Positions 8,955-18,189 of a DNA stretch of 64,000 nucleotides are shown one piece after another. The notes under the pieces are model-generated. The model did no database searches and was not told the origin of the DNA. It saw only the letters and a list, made by a program, of their open reading frames with translations. The translations under genes and the position numbers were made by a program. The DNA comes from Pedobacter sp. ASV17 (lineage in GTDB: Bacteria; Bacteroidota; Bacteroidia; Sphingobacteriales; Sphingobacteriaceae): positions 62,001 through 126,000 of the forward strand of contig NZ_JAELTX010000001.1 in NCBI RefSeq assembly GCF_016429065.1, in the 5' to 3' direction. Within the stretch, counting starts at the first letter, position 1. Each line of letters starts with the position of its first letter.

Positions 8955-9758
8955 ATGAAACCATTTTATTTTTATCTCGTCATTTTAGCCGCATTCAGTT
9001 TCGGCTGCAATGGCGTAGAATTTAGCCCAAACCAAAAATTTAGGGATGGCACGCCCCAAGATGTCAACAATACCGAAATAGCCAAGCTAAAGCAGAAAAC
9101 TGCTGGAACAAGAATTAGGATTGCTGTTTCCAGTGATACACAACGAATGTACAAAGAGGCTCAACTTTTTGTAGATCATGTCAATGCCAGAAATGACGTT
9201 GATTTCGTGATTTTAAACGGCGATATTTCCGACTTTGGTCAATTACTTGAGTTTGAAGGCATCTACAACATCTATTCAAAGTTAAAAGTTCCTTTTATTT
9301 CAATAGTAGGCAATCATGATCTGGTAGCCAATGGCCCTTATATTTTTAGACGAATGTTTGGGGAATTTAACTTCACCTTTACTTATGGCACTGTAAAGTT
9401 TGTTTGCTTTGACTCAAACAGCCGAGAATATAATTTTAATGGTGCTGTTCCAGATATTGAATGGCTAAAAGCTAATTTTAAACTCGACCCAGGCACTTCA
9501 AATATCATCGCATTTTCGCATGTACCACCCAATGATGCCGATTTTGATCCTAAGCTTAGACCCATTTACGAACAACTGGCCAATAGCACACCAGGCTTTT
9601 TAGCCTCATTTCACGCTCACCAACATCAGCCCGACAAAACATATAAGCCGAACGATAACAGTGTACCTTTTATCATCACTAACGCAGTACTTAAAAGAGC
9701 TTACACGATCCTAGATATTTCCAATGGACAAATTGAAACCACTCCTATTAATTTTTAA
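8955..9758 (+). CDS. Metallophosphoesterase, predicted lipoprotein
   Basis: A 267-residue calcineurin-like phosphoesterase. Metal-binding motifs appear in order: SSDTQ (about 59-63), NGDISD (about 87-92), GNHD (about 118-121), FSHVPP (about 188-193) and HAHQHQ (about 220-225). The first motif, usually DxH, is less typical here (SDTQ). A signal peptide with lipobox SFGC (Cys18) implies a membrane-anchored, periplasm-facing enzyme. The last 35 bases overlap the next gene, suggesting translational coupling. Confidence 0.85.
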   Translation: MKPFYFYLVILAAFSFGCNGVEFSPNQKFRDGTPQDVNNTEIAKLKQKTAGTRIRIAVSSDTQRMYKEAQLFVDHVNARNDVDFVILNGDISDFGQLLEFEGIYNIYSKLKVPFISIVGNHDLVANGPYIFRRMFGEFNFTFTYGTVKFVCFDSNSREYNFNGAVPDIEWLKANFKLDPGTSNIIAFSHVPPNDADFDPKLRPIYEQLANSTPGFLASFHAHQHQPDKTYKPNDNSVPFIITNAVLKRAYTILDISNGQIETTPINF

Positions 9759-10320
9759 CATTTTTCTTACGTCATCTTTAAGCTTTGGACAAAGTAAAAT
9801 ACTAAAGGCATTAACGCCCGATTATATCAATCTGCAATATGGTGGTAGTATTGGATATGTAAGTGCAGGTGCGGGCTATCATTTTTTTGGAGAGAAAACC
9901 TCATTAAGTTTCAACTATGGGTTCGTTCCTTCGAGTAAAGGCGGCCCTTTAAATATCCTTACTCCAAAGTTCGACTACAAACCCTTTAATGTGCATTTTG
10001 GCCAAAATGTGATATGGAAACCCATTAACCCAGGCTTATTTATTTCTTATACCTTAGGTCGCAACTTTGACAAAAAATTTGATCCGAACCAGTATCCAGA
10101 TGGCTACTATTGGTGGTCTACTGCCCTAAAAATACATTTGGGCTTTAGCACAGAGGTAAAGATTTTAGGAAGTCAAAAATCTGCGATTAAAGCGGTAAGT
10201 CTTTATGCGGAAACCAATACCAACGATCTTTACCTTATCAGTTGGTTTGAAAATCGCACTACCACCCCTATTGGCAGAATATTTTCGATGGGCTATGGGG
10301 TACGATTACACCTAAAATAA
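9724..10320 (+). CDS. Predicted outer-membrane beta-barrel protein
   Basis: A 198-residue protein with a signal peptide ending near SFGQ (about residue 23). It then alternates short aromatic-rich strands such as SIGYVSAGAGYHFF and KTSLSFNYGF, ending in GVRLHLK, as in small outer-membrane barrels. I do not recognise a named family. The start lies inside the upstream phosphoesterase gene (35-base overlap). Together with the lipoprotein phosphoesterase it may form an envelope-associated pair. Confidence 0.7.
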   Translation: MDKLKPLLLIFNIFLTSSLSFGQSKILKALTPDYINLQYGGSIGYVSAGAGYHFFGEKTSLSFNYGFVPSSKGGPLNILTPKFDYKPFNVHFGQNVIWKPINPGLFISYTLGRNFDKKFDPNQYPDGYYWWSTALKIHLGFSTEVKILGSQKSAIKAVSLYAETNTNDLYLISWFENRTTTPIGRIFSMGYGVRLHLK

Positions 10321-10683
10321 ACAATCCTCGCAATTGCTGTAGAGATTTGTACACAAGCCCGCGACAAAGCTGTTAGCTCATTTGTACGGCAACTGCCATC
10401 TTAATGTCTCGTTATTTGACCAAAATTGAAAATTTCAAAAACAAAATATGTCAATAATAACCAAATAACAATATATTTTAATTGATATTCAATAAAAAAA
10501 AACTACCTATCAATAAAACATTAAAACTGACAGCAACTCAACTTGGAATGATTTTTGTAGTAAAGAAATCGTTCAAAAATACGTGACAAAACGTAACATT
10601 TTCAGTAATTTAACTTTCAGATATGCATAAAAAATCACTATTTTTGCAGCACTGAAAAACAAAACGAGGATCAAAACACATAG
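10321..10683 (+). other. Intergenic region upstream of rpoD
   Basis: This 363-base, very AT-rich stretch carries the rpoD promoter at its right end (10639-10646). No gene, repeat or terminator with a clear stem was found in the rest. Confidence 0.5.
10639..10646 (+). promoter_or_regulatory. -7 box of rpoD
   Basis: TATTTTTG matches TAnnTTTG. TTTC 20 bases upstream (10615-10618) is one base off the -33 TTTG. The leader would be about 30-35 bases. Confidence 0.65.
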
Positions 10684-11544
10684 ATGAGACAACTCAAAAT
10701 AACCCAATCCATTACCAACCGCGAAAGTCAATCATTAGACAAATACTTGCATGAGATTGGAAAAGTAGATTTAATTACCGCAGAAGAAGAAGTAATTTTA
10801 GCCCGTAAGATTCGTGAGGGAGATCAAGCCGCTCTTGAAAGACTAACCAAAACCAACCTCCGTTTTGTGGTTTCGGTAGCTAAACAATATCAAAATCAAG
10901 GTTTAACCCTTGGCGATTTAATCAACGAAGGTAACCTAGGCTTAATTAAAGCGGCAAAACGCTTTGACGAAACTAAAGGTTTTAAATTCATTTCATACGC
11001 GGTATGGTGGATTCGTCAGTCAATTTTGCAGGCAATTGCCGAGCAAAGCCGTATTGTACGTTTACCTTTAAACCAAGTAGGTTCGTTAAGTAAAATCAGT
11101 AAAGCCTTCTCTAAATTAGAGCAGGAATATGAACGTGAGCCTTCTCCAGAAGAATTGGCAGACATTTTAGAGACTACGGTTGATAAAATTTCAGATACTT
11201 TAAGTAACTCTGGTCGTCATGTTTCAATGGATGCGCCATTTGTTCAAGGTGAAGAAAATACACTTCTTGATGTATTAGAAAACCACGAGCCCAATACCGA
11301 TAGCAATTTGATCAACGAATCGCTTTCAGAAGAAATTAAGCGTTCATTATCTACTCTTACAGAAAGAGAACGTGAGATTATCGTATTGTTCTTCGGTTTA
11401 AGCACCAACCACCCGCTTTCATTAGAAGAAATTGGTGAAAAATTCAACTTGACACGTGAGCGTGTACGTCAAATCAAAGACAAAGCATTACAACGTTTAC
11501 GTCACACTTCAAGAAGCAAAATCTTGAAATCTTACTTAGGTTAA
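10684..11544 (+). CDS. rpoD: Primary sigma-70 factor of RNA polymerase
   Basis: Housekeeping sigma factor of 286 residues, the short form typical of Bacteroidota, lacking region 1.1 and the non-conserved insert. Region 1.2 is at about 16-45. Regions 2.1-2.4 (about 60-130) contain [12 protein letters not shown] and [10 protein letters not shown]. Region 3 follows, and region 4 (about 222-275) contains [20 protein letters not shown]. This factor would read the TAnnTTTG promoters annotated throughout this window. Monocistronic, with a terminator directly downstream. Confidence 0.96.
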   Translation: MRQLKITQSITNRESQSLDKYLHEIGKVDLITAEEEVILARKIREGDQAALERLTKTNLRFVVSVAKQYQNQGLTLGDLINEGNLGLIKAAKRFDETKGFKFISYAVWWIRQSILQAIAEQSRIVRLPLNQVGSLSKISKAFSKLEQEYEREPSPEELADILETTVDKISDTLSNSGRHVSMDAPFVQGEENTLLDVLENHEPNTDSNLINESLSEEIKRSLSTLTEREREIIVLFFGLSTNHPLSLEEIGEKFNLTRERVRQIKDKALQRLRHTSRSKILKSYLG

Positions 11545-11607
11545 CAAGCCACATAGTGTACTTTCAACACACTAAAAAACAATATTTTACAACAAAATAA
11601 AAGCAGA

Positions 11608-11635
11608 AAAGATTGGGAAAGCACCCAATCTTTTT
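11608..11635 (+). terminator. Terminator of rpoD, merging into the gap promoter
   Basis: Stem AAGATTGGG/CCCAATCTT followed by TTTTTT. The T run continues directly into the -7 box TACTTTTG at 11636. Confidence 0.85.
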
Positions 11636-11643
11636 TACTTTTG
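11636..11643 (+). promoter_or_regulatory. -7 box of gap
   Basis: TACTTTTG matches TAnnTTTG and abuts the T run of the rpoD terminator. About 28 bases remain to the gap ATG. Confidence 0.65.
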
Positions 11644-11671
11644 CGGCATTTCTAACCAAAATAATTTCTTT

Positions 11672-13120
11672 ATGTCTAATAAATATCAATCGGAGTTTCA
11701 AAACTGGATTGAAAAAGAAAAAAAAGCACTTGAGTTAATTAAGTGTGTAGGCCATTTATGGTTCGATAGGTCTATTGAACTTGTACTTTTCCGCAAGCCC
11801 CTGTTTGATGTTGGCAGTAGCGAAATCCTTGCATATCATCAGTACGCCAAAGAAATTAGTGGGAAAGATATTTCTATCTATGAAACCTTGGAACTTGCTA
11901 ACACCATTGCAAAATCGAGCATCGCCCCTTCGCGTATCGATATTGGCAGATTGGCTTCTGAGTGGCTTGACGAAAGCAACAACCAATCGTCTATGCATGA
12001 TTTCATTATCAGCAGGCTGGGAAGCCACATCGGTAAAGACAAAATCAATTTAAAGCCTAAGGATGTTGTTTTGTATGGTTTTGGACGTATTGGACGTATT
12101 GCCGCCAGAGAATTGATTGTACAAGCTGGTAAAGGCGAACAATTGCGTTTAAGAGCCATCGTTACCCGCAGCTATAGTGATGAGGAACTGACCAAACGTG
12201 CCGAGTTGCTACGTACCGATTCTATACATGGTCCCTTCAGCGGAACTATTGTAGAAGATCACGAGAACAAAGCTTTAATTGTAAACGGACAGACCATCTA
12301 TTTAATCGAGGTAAAAAACCCTGAAGATGCCGACTATACTCAATATGGTATTACTGATGCTTTAGTGATCGATAATACAGGTGTATTTCGTGACAGAGAA
12401 GGATTAGGCAGACATTTGAAAGCCAAAGGTGTAAGCAAAGTATTATTAACCGCTCCTGCCAAAGGCGATATTCCAAACATTGTGACAGGCATTAACGATG
12501 CTGACTTCAATTTTAGCGAAGAAACCATTTTCTCGAATGCTTCTTGCACTACCAATGCCATTATTCCTGTATTGAAAATAGTAGAGGATAATTTTGGAAT
12601 AGAAAAAGGTCATATTGAAACGGTGCACTCGTACACCAATGACCAAAACTTGTTGGACAATTACCACAAAAAATATCGCAGAGGTCGTTCTGCGGCTTTA
12701 AACCTGGTGATTACCGAAACTGGTGCCGATAAAGCCGTTGCTAAGGTTCTACCTCAATTGGCTGGAAAATTAACGGGAAATGCTGTTCGTGTACCTACGC
12801 CTAACGTTTCATTGGCCATCTTAAACCTTTCCTTAAATCAAGAGGTGACTAAGGATGCCGTGGAAAGTGTATTGAAACAAGCTTCTCTTTTTGGAGATCT
12901 TTCTGAGCAATTGGAATACTCTGTTTCAAATGAGCTGGTAAGTACCGATTTAATTGGTAATAGCCACGCCTCTATTGTAGACGGACCTGCTACCATCATT
13001 TCTAAAGATGGCAAATCTTTAGTGCTTTATGCTTGGTACGATAACGAATACGGCTATACCCGTCAGGTAATCCGTTTAGCAAAGAAAATTGCTGGCGTAG
13101 TAAGGCTTACTTATTACTAG
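11672..13120 (+). CDS. gap: Glyceraldehyde-3-phosphate dehydrogenase, long form
   Basis: Glycolytic/gluconeogenic enzyme converting glyceraldehyde 3-phosphate to 1,3-bisphosphoglycerate with NAD(P). The catalytic motif NASCTTNAI places the active Cys at residue 292, not about 150. The Rossmann motif YGFGRIGRIAAREL starts near residue 132, so there is an extra N-terminal domain of about 130-140 residues. This 482-residue form is known from Bacteroidota and some other bacteria. The extension has no motif I can assign. It is flanked by a terminator-promoter junction on both sides. Confidence 0.93.
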   Translation: MSNKYQSEFQNWIEKEKKALELIKCVGHLWFDRSIELVLFRKPLFDVGSSEILAYHQYAKEISGKDISIYETLELANTIAKSSIAPSRIDIGRLASEWLDESNNQSSMHDFIISRLGSHIGKDKINLKPKDVVLYGFGRIGRIAARELIVQAGKGEQLRLRAIVTRSYSDEELTKRAELLRTDSIHGPFSGTIVEDHENKALIVNGQTIYLIEVKNPEDADYTQYGITDALVIDNTGVFRDREGLGRHLKAKGVSKVLLTAPAKGDIPNIVTGINDADFNFSEETIFSNASCTTNAIIPVLKIVEDNFGIEKGHIETVHSYTNDQNLLDNYHKKYRRGRSAALNLVITETGADKAVAKVLPQLAGKLTGNAVRVPTPNVSLAILNLSLNQEVTKDAVESVLKQASLFGDLSEQLEYSVSNELVSTDLIGNSHASIVDGPATIISKDGKSLVLYAWYDNEYGYTRQVIRLAKKIAGVVRLTYY

Positions 13121-13149
13121 TCATTTAACCAAACAAACTACTATATTGT

Positions 13150-13180
13150 GGCACATTCCTTAACGGATGTGCCCTTTTTA
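13150..13180 (+). terminator. Terminator of gap, merging into the next promoter
   Basis: Stem GGCACAT/ATGTGCC with a ten-base loop and a T run that leads directly into TATTTTTG. Confidence 0.8.
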
Positions 13181-13186
13181 TTTTTG
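13179..13186 (+). promoter_or_regulatory. -7 box of the PhzF-family gene
   Basis: TATTTTTG matches TAnnTTTG, 16 bases before the ATG at 13203. Its first base is the end of the gap terminator T run. Confidence 0.6.
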
Positions 13187-13202
13187 TACATGTTTAAGCT
13201 AA

Positions 13203-14000
13203 ATGAGTATCATGACTAAACTCCCCATTTATCAAGTAGATGCCTTCACTAATCAGCTATTTGGAGGCAATCCAGCAGCAGTAGTACCCTTAGCGCAATG
13301 GCTTCCTGCCAGTGAGATGCAAAAAATCGCCGCAGAAAACAATATCTCTGAAACAGCTTTCTTTATTTCACAGGGTGATCATTACGAGCTACGCTGGTTT
13401 ACACCAACTTTCGAAATAGATTTATGCGGTCATGCTACTTTGGCAACGGCCCATATCCTGTTTACCGAACTCAACTATGCAAAAGATGAAATCCATTTTC
13501 ACACCTTAAAAGCTGGAACTTTAACCGTTACCAGAAAGGATGATTTGTATACCTTGGATTTCCCCGCTAGGCCTGTTACCACGCATGAAGTTCCCGATGC
13601 ACTAATTGAGGCCATTGGCAGTAAAAAGCCCTCAGAAGTACTTAGGGCGAGAGACATTATGTTGGTATATGAAAGCGAAGAGGACATCAAACACCTAAAG
13701 CCTGATTTTTCTGCTTTGGCTAAAATCGACAAAGATGGTGTGATTGTAACGGCAAAAGGTAATGATTGCGATTTCGTTTCGCGTTTCTTCATTCCTGAAG
13801 CAGGTATTAACGAAGATCCAGTAACAGGTTCCACACACTGTAACTTAATCCCCTATTGGGCTGAAAAGTTAGGAAAGAACCAACTACATGCCTTTCAAAT
13901 TTCAGAAAGAAAGGGCGAATTGTGGTGCGAGTTAAAAGGGGATCGTGTATTAATGAGCGGCAATGCAGTGACCTACCTTAAAGGTGAAATATACATTTAA
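13203..14000 (+). CDS. PhzF family isomerase/epimerase
   Basis: A 265-residue member of the PhzF/diaminopimelate-epimerase fold. Family marks are the N-terminal YQVDAFTNQLFGGNPAAVVP, the catalytic Glu50 in NNISETAFF, and the C-terminal DPVTGSTHC loop near residue 210. No other phenazine genes are nearby, so phenazine synthesis is not implied, and homologues of this type are mostly of unknown substrate. The ATG at 13203 was taken, but a second ATG nine bases later is equally possible. It shares a bidirectional terminator with the convergent aldo/keto reductase gene. Confidence 0.88.
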   Translation: MSIMTKLPIYQVDAFTNQLFGGNPAAVVPLAQWLPASEMQKIAAENNISETAFFISQGDHYELRWFTPTFEIDLCGHATLATAHILFTELNYAKDEIHFHTLKAGTLTVTRKDDLYTLDFPARPVTTHEVPDALIEAIGSKKPSEVLRARDIMLVYESEEDIKHLKPDFSALAKIDKDGVIVTAKGNDCDFVSRFFIPEAGINEDPVTGSTHCNLIPYWAEKLGKNQLHAFQISERKGELWCELKGDRVLMSGNAVTYLKGEIYI

Positions 14001-14005
14001 AAAAA

Positions 14006-14045
14006 ATCGAGGCCATTGAGAAGATATTCCCCAATGGCCTCGATA
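14006..14045. terminator. Bidirectional terminator
   Basis: Stem ATCGAGGCCATTG/CAATGGCCTCGAT between convergent genes. An A run precedes it on the plus strand, giving a T run for the minus direction. Confidence 0.8.
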
Positions 14046-14061
14046 TAAGTCATCTTCGAAA

Positions 14062-15045
14062 TTAAAAATCTGCCAACTTAGGCTTATTCCCTACAATCTC
14101 TTCGATCTTGGTTAATACGTCTTCAGTTAATAAAGGAAGTACTTCCAACACTTGAAGGTTTTCCTGTAATTGTGGCACTTTAGAAGCACCCAAAATCACC
14201 GTACTCACATTTGGATTTTTCAAACACCAAGCAATTGACAGTTTCGCTAAAGAAACTTCTAATTGATTAGCCAACTGTTGCAATTTCGCAGCCTTTTCCA
14301 TTCTATCCTCGGCCAAAGTTCTATCCTTAAGCCATTCTAAACCTGCCATTCCCAGTCTCGTACCTTCTACCCCACTATTAGTGTATTTCCCAGACAAAAT
14401 ACCTGACGCTAATGGAGACCAAATGGTTGTACCTATACCATGGTTATTAAACAGGTGTAAGTATTCGTTCTCTAGCTTATTACGCTCAAACAAATTATAT
14501 TGCGGCTGCTCCATAGTAGGACCAATAAGGTTGTACTGTTTCGCAACAGCAACAGCTTCCATGATCTCAGCGGCACTCCATTCAGAAGTTCCCCAATACA
14601 AAATTTTACCTTGCTGCAAAAGCGTATTCATTGCCAAAACAGTTTCTTCAATCGGCGTATTTTTATCGGGGCGATGGCAGAAATATAAATCCAAGTAATC
14701 TACCTGTAAACGTTTTAATGCAGCATTACAAGCCTCGATAACATGTTTACGAGACAAGCCTACTCTATTTGGGCCTTTGTTTTCTGTACCAAAAAAAACC
14801 TTACTCGAAACCACAAAAGATTCGCGGTCCCAGCATTTACTTTTAAGGATATTGCCCATTACAATTTCTGATTTCCCTTCGGCATAACCTTCTGCATTGT
14901 CAAAAAAATTGACCCCTGCATCATAAGCAACGCCCATCAGTTCATCAGCTACTTTATCACTAATTTGATTGCCAAACGTTAGCCAGCTACCAAATGAAAG
15001 GGCACTTACTTGTAACCCTGATTTTCCTAGTCTTCTATATTCCAT
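14062..15045 (-). CDS. Aldo/keto reductase, Kv-beta-like
   Basis: NADPH-dependent oxidoreductase of 327 residues with a TIM barrel. The catalytic tetrad is present as Asp49, Tyr54 (FFDNAEGYAEGKSE), Lys82 (SSKVFFG) and His124 (YFCHRPD). The opening MEYRRLGKSGLQVSALSFGS and the overall wording resemble the Kv-channel beta-subunit/YghZ branch (AKR6). The substrate is unknown. It is probably transcribed alone, as a monocistronic gene ending at the shared terminator. Confidence 0.88.
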   Translation of the reverse strand: MEYRRLGKSGLQVSALSFGSWLTFGNQISDKVADELMGVAYDAGVNFFDNAEGYAEGKSEIVMGNILKSKCWDRESFVVSSKVFFGTENKGPNRVGLSRKHVIEACNAALKRLQVDYLDLYFCHRPDKNTPIEETVLAMNTLLQQGKILYWGTSEWSAAEIMEAVAVAKQYNLIGPTMEQPQYNLFERNKLENEYLHLFNNHGIGTTIWSPLASGILSGKYTNSGVEGTRLGMAGLEWLKDRTLAEDRMEKAAKLQQLANQLEVSLAKLSIAWCLKNPNVSTVILGASKVPQLQENLQVLEVLPLLTEDVLTKIEEIVGNKPKLADF

Positions 15046-15169
15046 GATATGAAAATTTGATAGGGCAATTTAGAAAGTTATCGGCATAGCGCAACTCAAC
15101 TCCTAATCATTTTACAAAAACAAAACTTTTTTGTTAGATATTCATAACTTTAAGCTTCAAAGAAAATTT

Positions 15170-16105
15170 ATGAAAAGATTATTATTGATCATACCGCTGG
15201 CATTTCAATTAGGCTGTGGTTCGGTGAAGGAAGCAAAAACGGTAAACAGTCAGCTGTTAAAGGATGTAGAAATTTTATCATCTGATGAGTACGAGGGACG
15301 TAAATCGGGCACTAAAGGTAGTGAGCTGTCAAGAGCCTATCTTACCAAACGTTTAAAAGAAATTGGTGTAGCCCCTCTCCCATCATTAGGAGCATTTGAA
15401 CAGAACTTCGAGATCAAAGGAAGAAACAGCATAACCAAAGGTGTTAATCTAGTTTCCTATATAAAAGGTAAAACCGATGATGTGATTGTAATTTCTGCAC
15501 ACTACGATCATATTGGTGTGATCAAAAATGAAGTATACAATGGTGCCGATGACAATGCCTCAGGCGTTGGCGCACTATTAAGCTTTGCGAAGTACTTTAA
15601 GGAGCACCAACCTAACAACACTTTGATATTTGCATTATTTGATGCAGAAGAAGCGGGTCTGCAAGGTGCAAAAGCTTTTGTGGCCAATCCACCAGTGGCC
15701 CTAGAGAAAATAAAATTGAACATCAATATGGATATGATTAGCCACAATGATAAAGGTGAGCTATATGCTGTTGGAACGTTTAAATATCCTCAATTAAAGA
15801 AATATTTGATTACCACCAATCCTAACATCAAATTAATGTTGGGCCATGACGACCCTAAACTTGGCCATGATGACTGGACCAATCAAAGTGACCAAGGAGC
15901 TTTTAACGCCAAGAACATTCCTTTCATTTATTTTGGCGTAGAAGACCATCCCGACTACCATAAAGCAACTGATGAATTTAAAAACATCAATAAAGAATTT
16001 TACGTGAATGCAGTGAGTGTTATCCAGGAAGTAATTTTGAACATTGATAAGCAAAGAGATATCCAAGCCATTTTCAAGGAGAACCTCCAAATGAAAAAGC
16101 AATAA
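15170..16105 (+). CDS. M28 family metallopeptidase, lipoprotein
   Basis: Zinc aminopeptidase-like enzyme of 311 residues, exported and lipid-anchored (signal MKRLLLIIPLAFQLGC, Cys16). The paired zinc-site motifs are SAHYDHIG, NGADDNASG (bridging Asp) and DAEEAGLQG (catalytic Glu and metal Glu). A second Asp is in NINMDMISH and a His in the DHPDYH segment near the end. The reading frame is open 39 bases further upstream, but only the ATG at 15170 gives a proper signal peptide. Probable role: trimming peptides in the periplasm. Confidence 0.9.
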   Translation: MKRLLLIIPLAFQLGCGSVKEAKTVNSQLLKDVEILSSDEYEGRKSGTKGSELSRAYLTKRLKEIGVAPLPSLGAFEQNFEIKGRNSITKGVNLVSYIKGKTDDVIVISAHYDHIGVIKNEVYNGADDNASGVGALLSFAKYFKEHQPNNTLIFALFDAEEAGLQGAKAFVANPPVALEKIKLNINMDMISHNDKGELYAVGTFKYPQLKKYLITTNPNIKLMLGHDDPKLGHDDWTNQSDQGAFNAKNIPFIYFGVEDHPDYHKATDEFKNINKEFYVNAVSVIQEVILNIDKQRDIQAIFKENLQMKKQ

Positions 16106-16109
16106 AAAC

Positions 16110-16142
16110 AAAAAATCCCAACCTTGAGCGTTGGGATTTTTT
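16110..16142. terminator. Bidirectional terminator
   Basis: Stem AAAATCCCAAC/GTTGGGATTTT between the convergent M28 peptidase gene and the small 16144 gene, with A and T runs on both sides. Confidence 0.85.
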
Positions 16143-16143
16143 G

Positions 16144-16410
16144 TTAGAAATCTATATCAACTATTGATTTGATTGGCACGTGGACGTTGTTTTTCAATTG
16201 TAGATATTTCTCGGTAACTGACCATACCGTTGTGCTCACCTTTTTAACACCATGCTTGGTATTAAAAGCAATGTCCGCTTTAGACTTAAACTCGTTGCCC
16301 AACCTCTGTACAGAGGAAAGCTTAGACAACAACTCTTCAGACAACTGTGCGTCTGCAGGCAAAAATTCGGTTACGTCGATCTCTTCCTTTTCTATTAATT
16401 CCCCTATCAT
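16144..16410 (-). CDS. Small conserved-looking hypothetical protein
   Basis: An 88-residue acidic cytoplasmic protein with no signal or membrane segment. It is mixed in character: the N-terminal half is helical (IGELIEKEEIDVTEFLP, LSEELLSKLSSVQRLGNEF), the C-terminal half beta-like (KKVSTTVWSVTEKYLQLKN). The ATG at 16410 was preferred over the in-frame TTG 27 bases upstream. It is bounded by terminators, which supports it being a real gene. I do not recognise the family. Confidence 0.65.
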   Translation of the reverse strand: MIGELIEKEEIDVTEFLPADAQLSEELLSKLSSVQRLGNEFKSKADIAFNTKHGVKKVSTTVWSVTEKYLQLKNNVHVPIKSIVDIDF

Positions 16411-16512
16411 AAGTATTTCAATTTTATGTGTAAACAAGCTTAACGATTTTTTATAAGAAAGACAATTTTGCCTCTTAATTTTTAAGCATTATTTTGTAAA
16501 AATTTTGAATAC

Positions 16513-16541
16513 AAAAAAAAGGCCGCAATAGCGGCCTTTTC
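16513..16541 (-). terminator. Terminator of the S41 peptidase gene
   Basis: Stem AAAAGGCCGC/GCGGCCTTTT with an AATA loop, 20 bases past the stop of the minus-strand gene and followed by a T run in that direction. Confidence 0.85.
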
Positions 16542-16561
16542 AATATTTTAACAGTTTTTCA

Positions 16562-18148
16562 CTAATTTTTAAGCTTAAGTCTGTTTTCTATCATTCCTTT
16601 AAACTCCCTGTCAGTAAAGTCTGTATTAATGACATTAGAAGAAGACACGGCATTGTTTCCGCTTACCTTCACTGACATCACCGAACGCTCGCTATTAGTC
16701 ACCACAGCACCAGGAGCTAATACCTGTATGGCATTCTTCACATAGTTGTCTCTGGCATCACCAAAATCGTACATTACCGTTCCTGTTGGCACTTCTGAAA
16801 CATCAACATCTGGTGTCATTCCCGAATAATAACCACCTTGTCCCAATGAATTTTTGGTTTCAAACAAAGAGAAATAAACATCATATTTATTTTCAAGTGT
16901 TACAGGAAAAAACCCAATAGGCTTACCATAGCTAGTTTTACCTACCAATTTAACGGTCATATGTGGTTTTAAGCTATTAATTACCAATTCACTTGCCGAA
17001 GCCGTGTTTGAAGAGATGATAAAAACAATATTCCTTACATTTCCTAAGGTGCCCTTTTTGGCGAAGTTAGTGGTGTTACCAGCTACCGTATAATTTACGT
17101 TGGCATAGGTCAACATGGCACCATTAGTTCCGTATCTAATTTTTCCATTAGCATCTAAAAGCGGCTGGTTAGACAAAATTTTAGCGTTACCCGCTTGCAT
17201 CGTCGCATTATAATACTCGCTAAACATCACTCCAGCAGTTCCTGTAGGCGCAATTAAATTGATCAGGTTTTCTGCAGTACTTACATAACCACCTCCATTG
17301 TACCTCAAATCAATAATCAGATCCGTAACCCCAGCGGTTGCGAAACTAGTGAAAGCATTTTCCAAAACGGTATTAGAGTTGGTTGCATTTGAAAATCTCG
17401 CATAAGCCAAATATCCAATCCTCTTAGCTCCTGCATCAATCACTTTAGTTTTATAAATAGGGTTACTGCCAAAAACTCCTTTAGTAACCGTTAAATTAAA
17501 GGGAGTAGTTCCATCACCTTTAAGACCTTCCAAAACTACGCTACTACCTCCTAAGGCACTGTTTAACGAGTTGATTTCTGATCCATAATTGCTGCCATAG
17601 CTTACTCCATTTATTTTCTTAACCACATCGCCTCTTACAAAACCAAGTTTTTCAGCTGGCGAATTTTGGTAAACGGCGGTCACATAAACTACATAGTTAC
17701 TTTCACTACCGTACAAACCAAATCTAATCCCCAAATCATTTCCGTTCCCTTCCAAATCAACCGAAGAAACCGGGTTGATTACTGCCGTTGGGTTTTTATT
17801 GGCTTTATCAAATATGTATGAAAATTTCGGACTCGTAGCACCTGTGGTCCACTCATAAGGTGTTGAGTATTTAGCTACATTTAATAAGGCCATGTTATAG
17901 TTTGCCAAGTCTGTAGAACCCGAAGTATATTGTCTAGGGTTGAAAACATCATAAGTAGGCAATTTATCATTCCAATAATAAATATCCTTCGCATACAAGA
18001 AAATAGAATCAAGTGTTAATTGCTGCCTAGTTCCTGTGGTTGGTGTGGTTGGGGGATCTGGTGTTGGTGTAGGGTTATTGCTCTTTTTACAAGCGGTAGC
18101 CAACAACATTGATGCCATAGATAGCATCAAAAAATATCTTTTATTCAT
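16562..18148 (-). CDS. S41 family (C-terminal processing) peptidase, lipoprotein
   Basis: Serine protease of the tail-specific/CtpA type, 528 residues. A lipoprotein signal ends at LLATAC (Cys20), followed by a Pro/Thr-rich linker (about 23-40). A PDZ domain lies at about 140-225 (VYQNSPAEKLGFVRGDVVKKING). The peptidase core has the nucleophile Ser in SSNTASASELV (about 376-386) and the catalytic Lys in GKTSYGKPIG (about 401-410). It faces the periplasm or cell surface. A spacer of only 41 bases separates it from the upstream gene, so it may be the last gene of a unit that includes the two odd genes upstream. Confidence 0.9.
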   Translation of the reverse strand: MNKRYFLMLSMASMLLATACKKSNNPTPTPDPPTTPTTGTRQQLTLDSIFLYAKDIYYWNDKLPTYDVFNPRQYTSGSTDLANYNMALLNVAKYSTPYEWTTGATSPKFSYIFDKANKNPTAVINPVSSVDLEGNGNDLGIRFGLYGSESNYVVYVTAVYQNSPAEKLGFVRGDVVKKINGVSYGSNYGSEINSLNSALGGSSVVLEGLKGDGTTPFNLTVTKGVFGSNPIYKTKVIDAGAKRIGYLAYARFSNATNSNTVLENAFTSFATAGVTDLIIDLRYNGGGYVSTAENLINLIAPTGTAGVMFSEYYNATMQAGNAKILSNQPLLDANGKIRYGTNGAMLTYANVNYTVAGNTTNFAKKGTLGNVRNIVFIISSNTASASELVINSLKPHMTVKLVGKTSYGKPIGFFPVTLENKYDVYFSLFETKNSLGQGGYYSGMTPDVDVSEVPTGTVMYDFGDARDNYVKNAIQVLAPGAVVTNSERSVMSVKVSGNNAVSSSNVINTDFTDREFKGMIENRLKLKN

Positions 18149-18189
18149 GTTTAATAATTAATAAGCATCACTAATTAACGAAATATTTT

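Noticed and set aside
13203-14000. Phenazine biosynthesis locus
   Set aside because: Only a PhzF-family protein is present, with no other phz genes nearby; the family is broad and mostly unrelated to phenazines.
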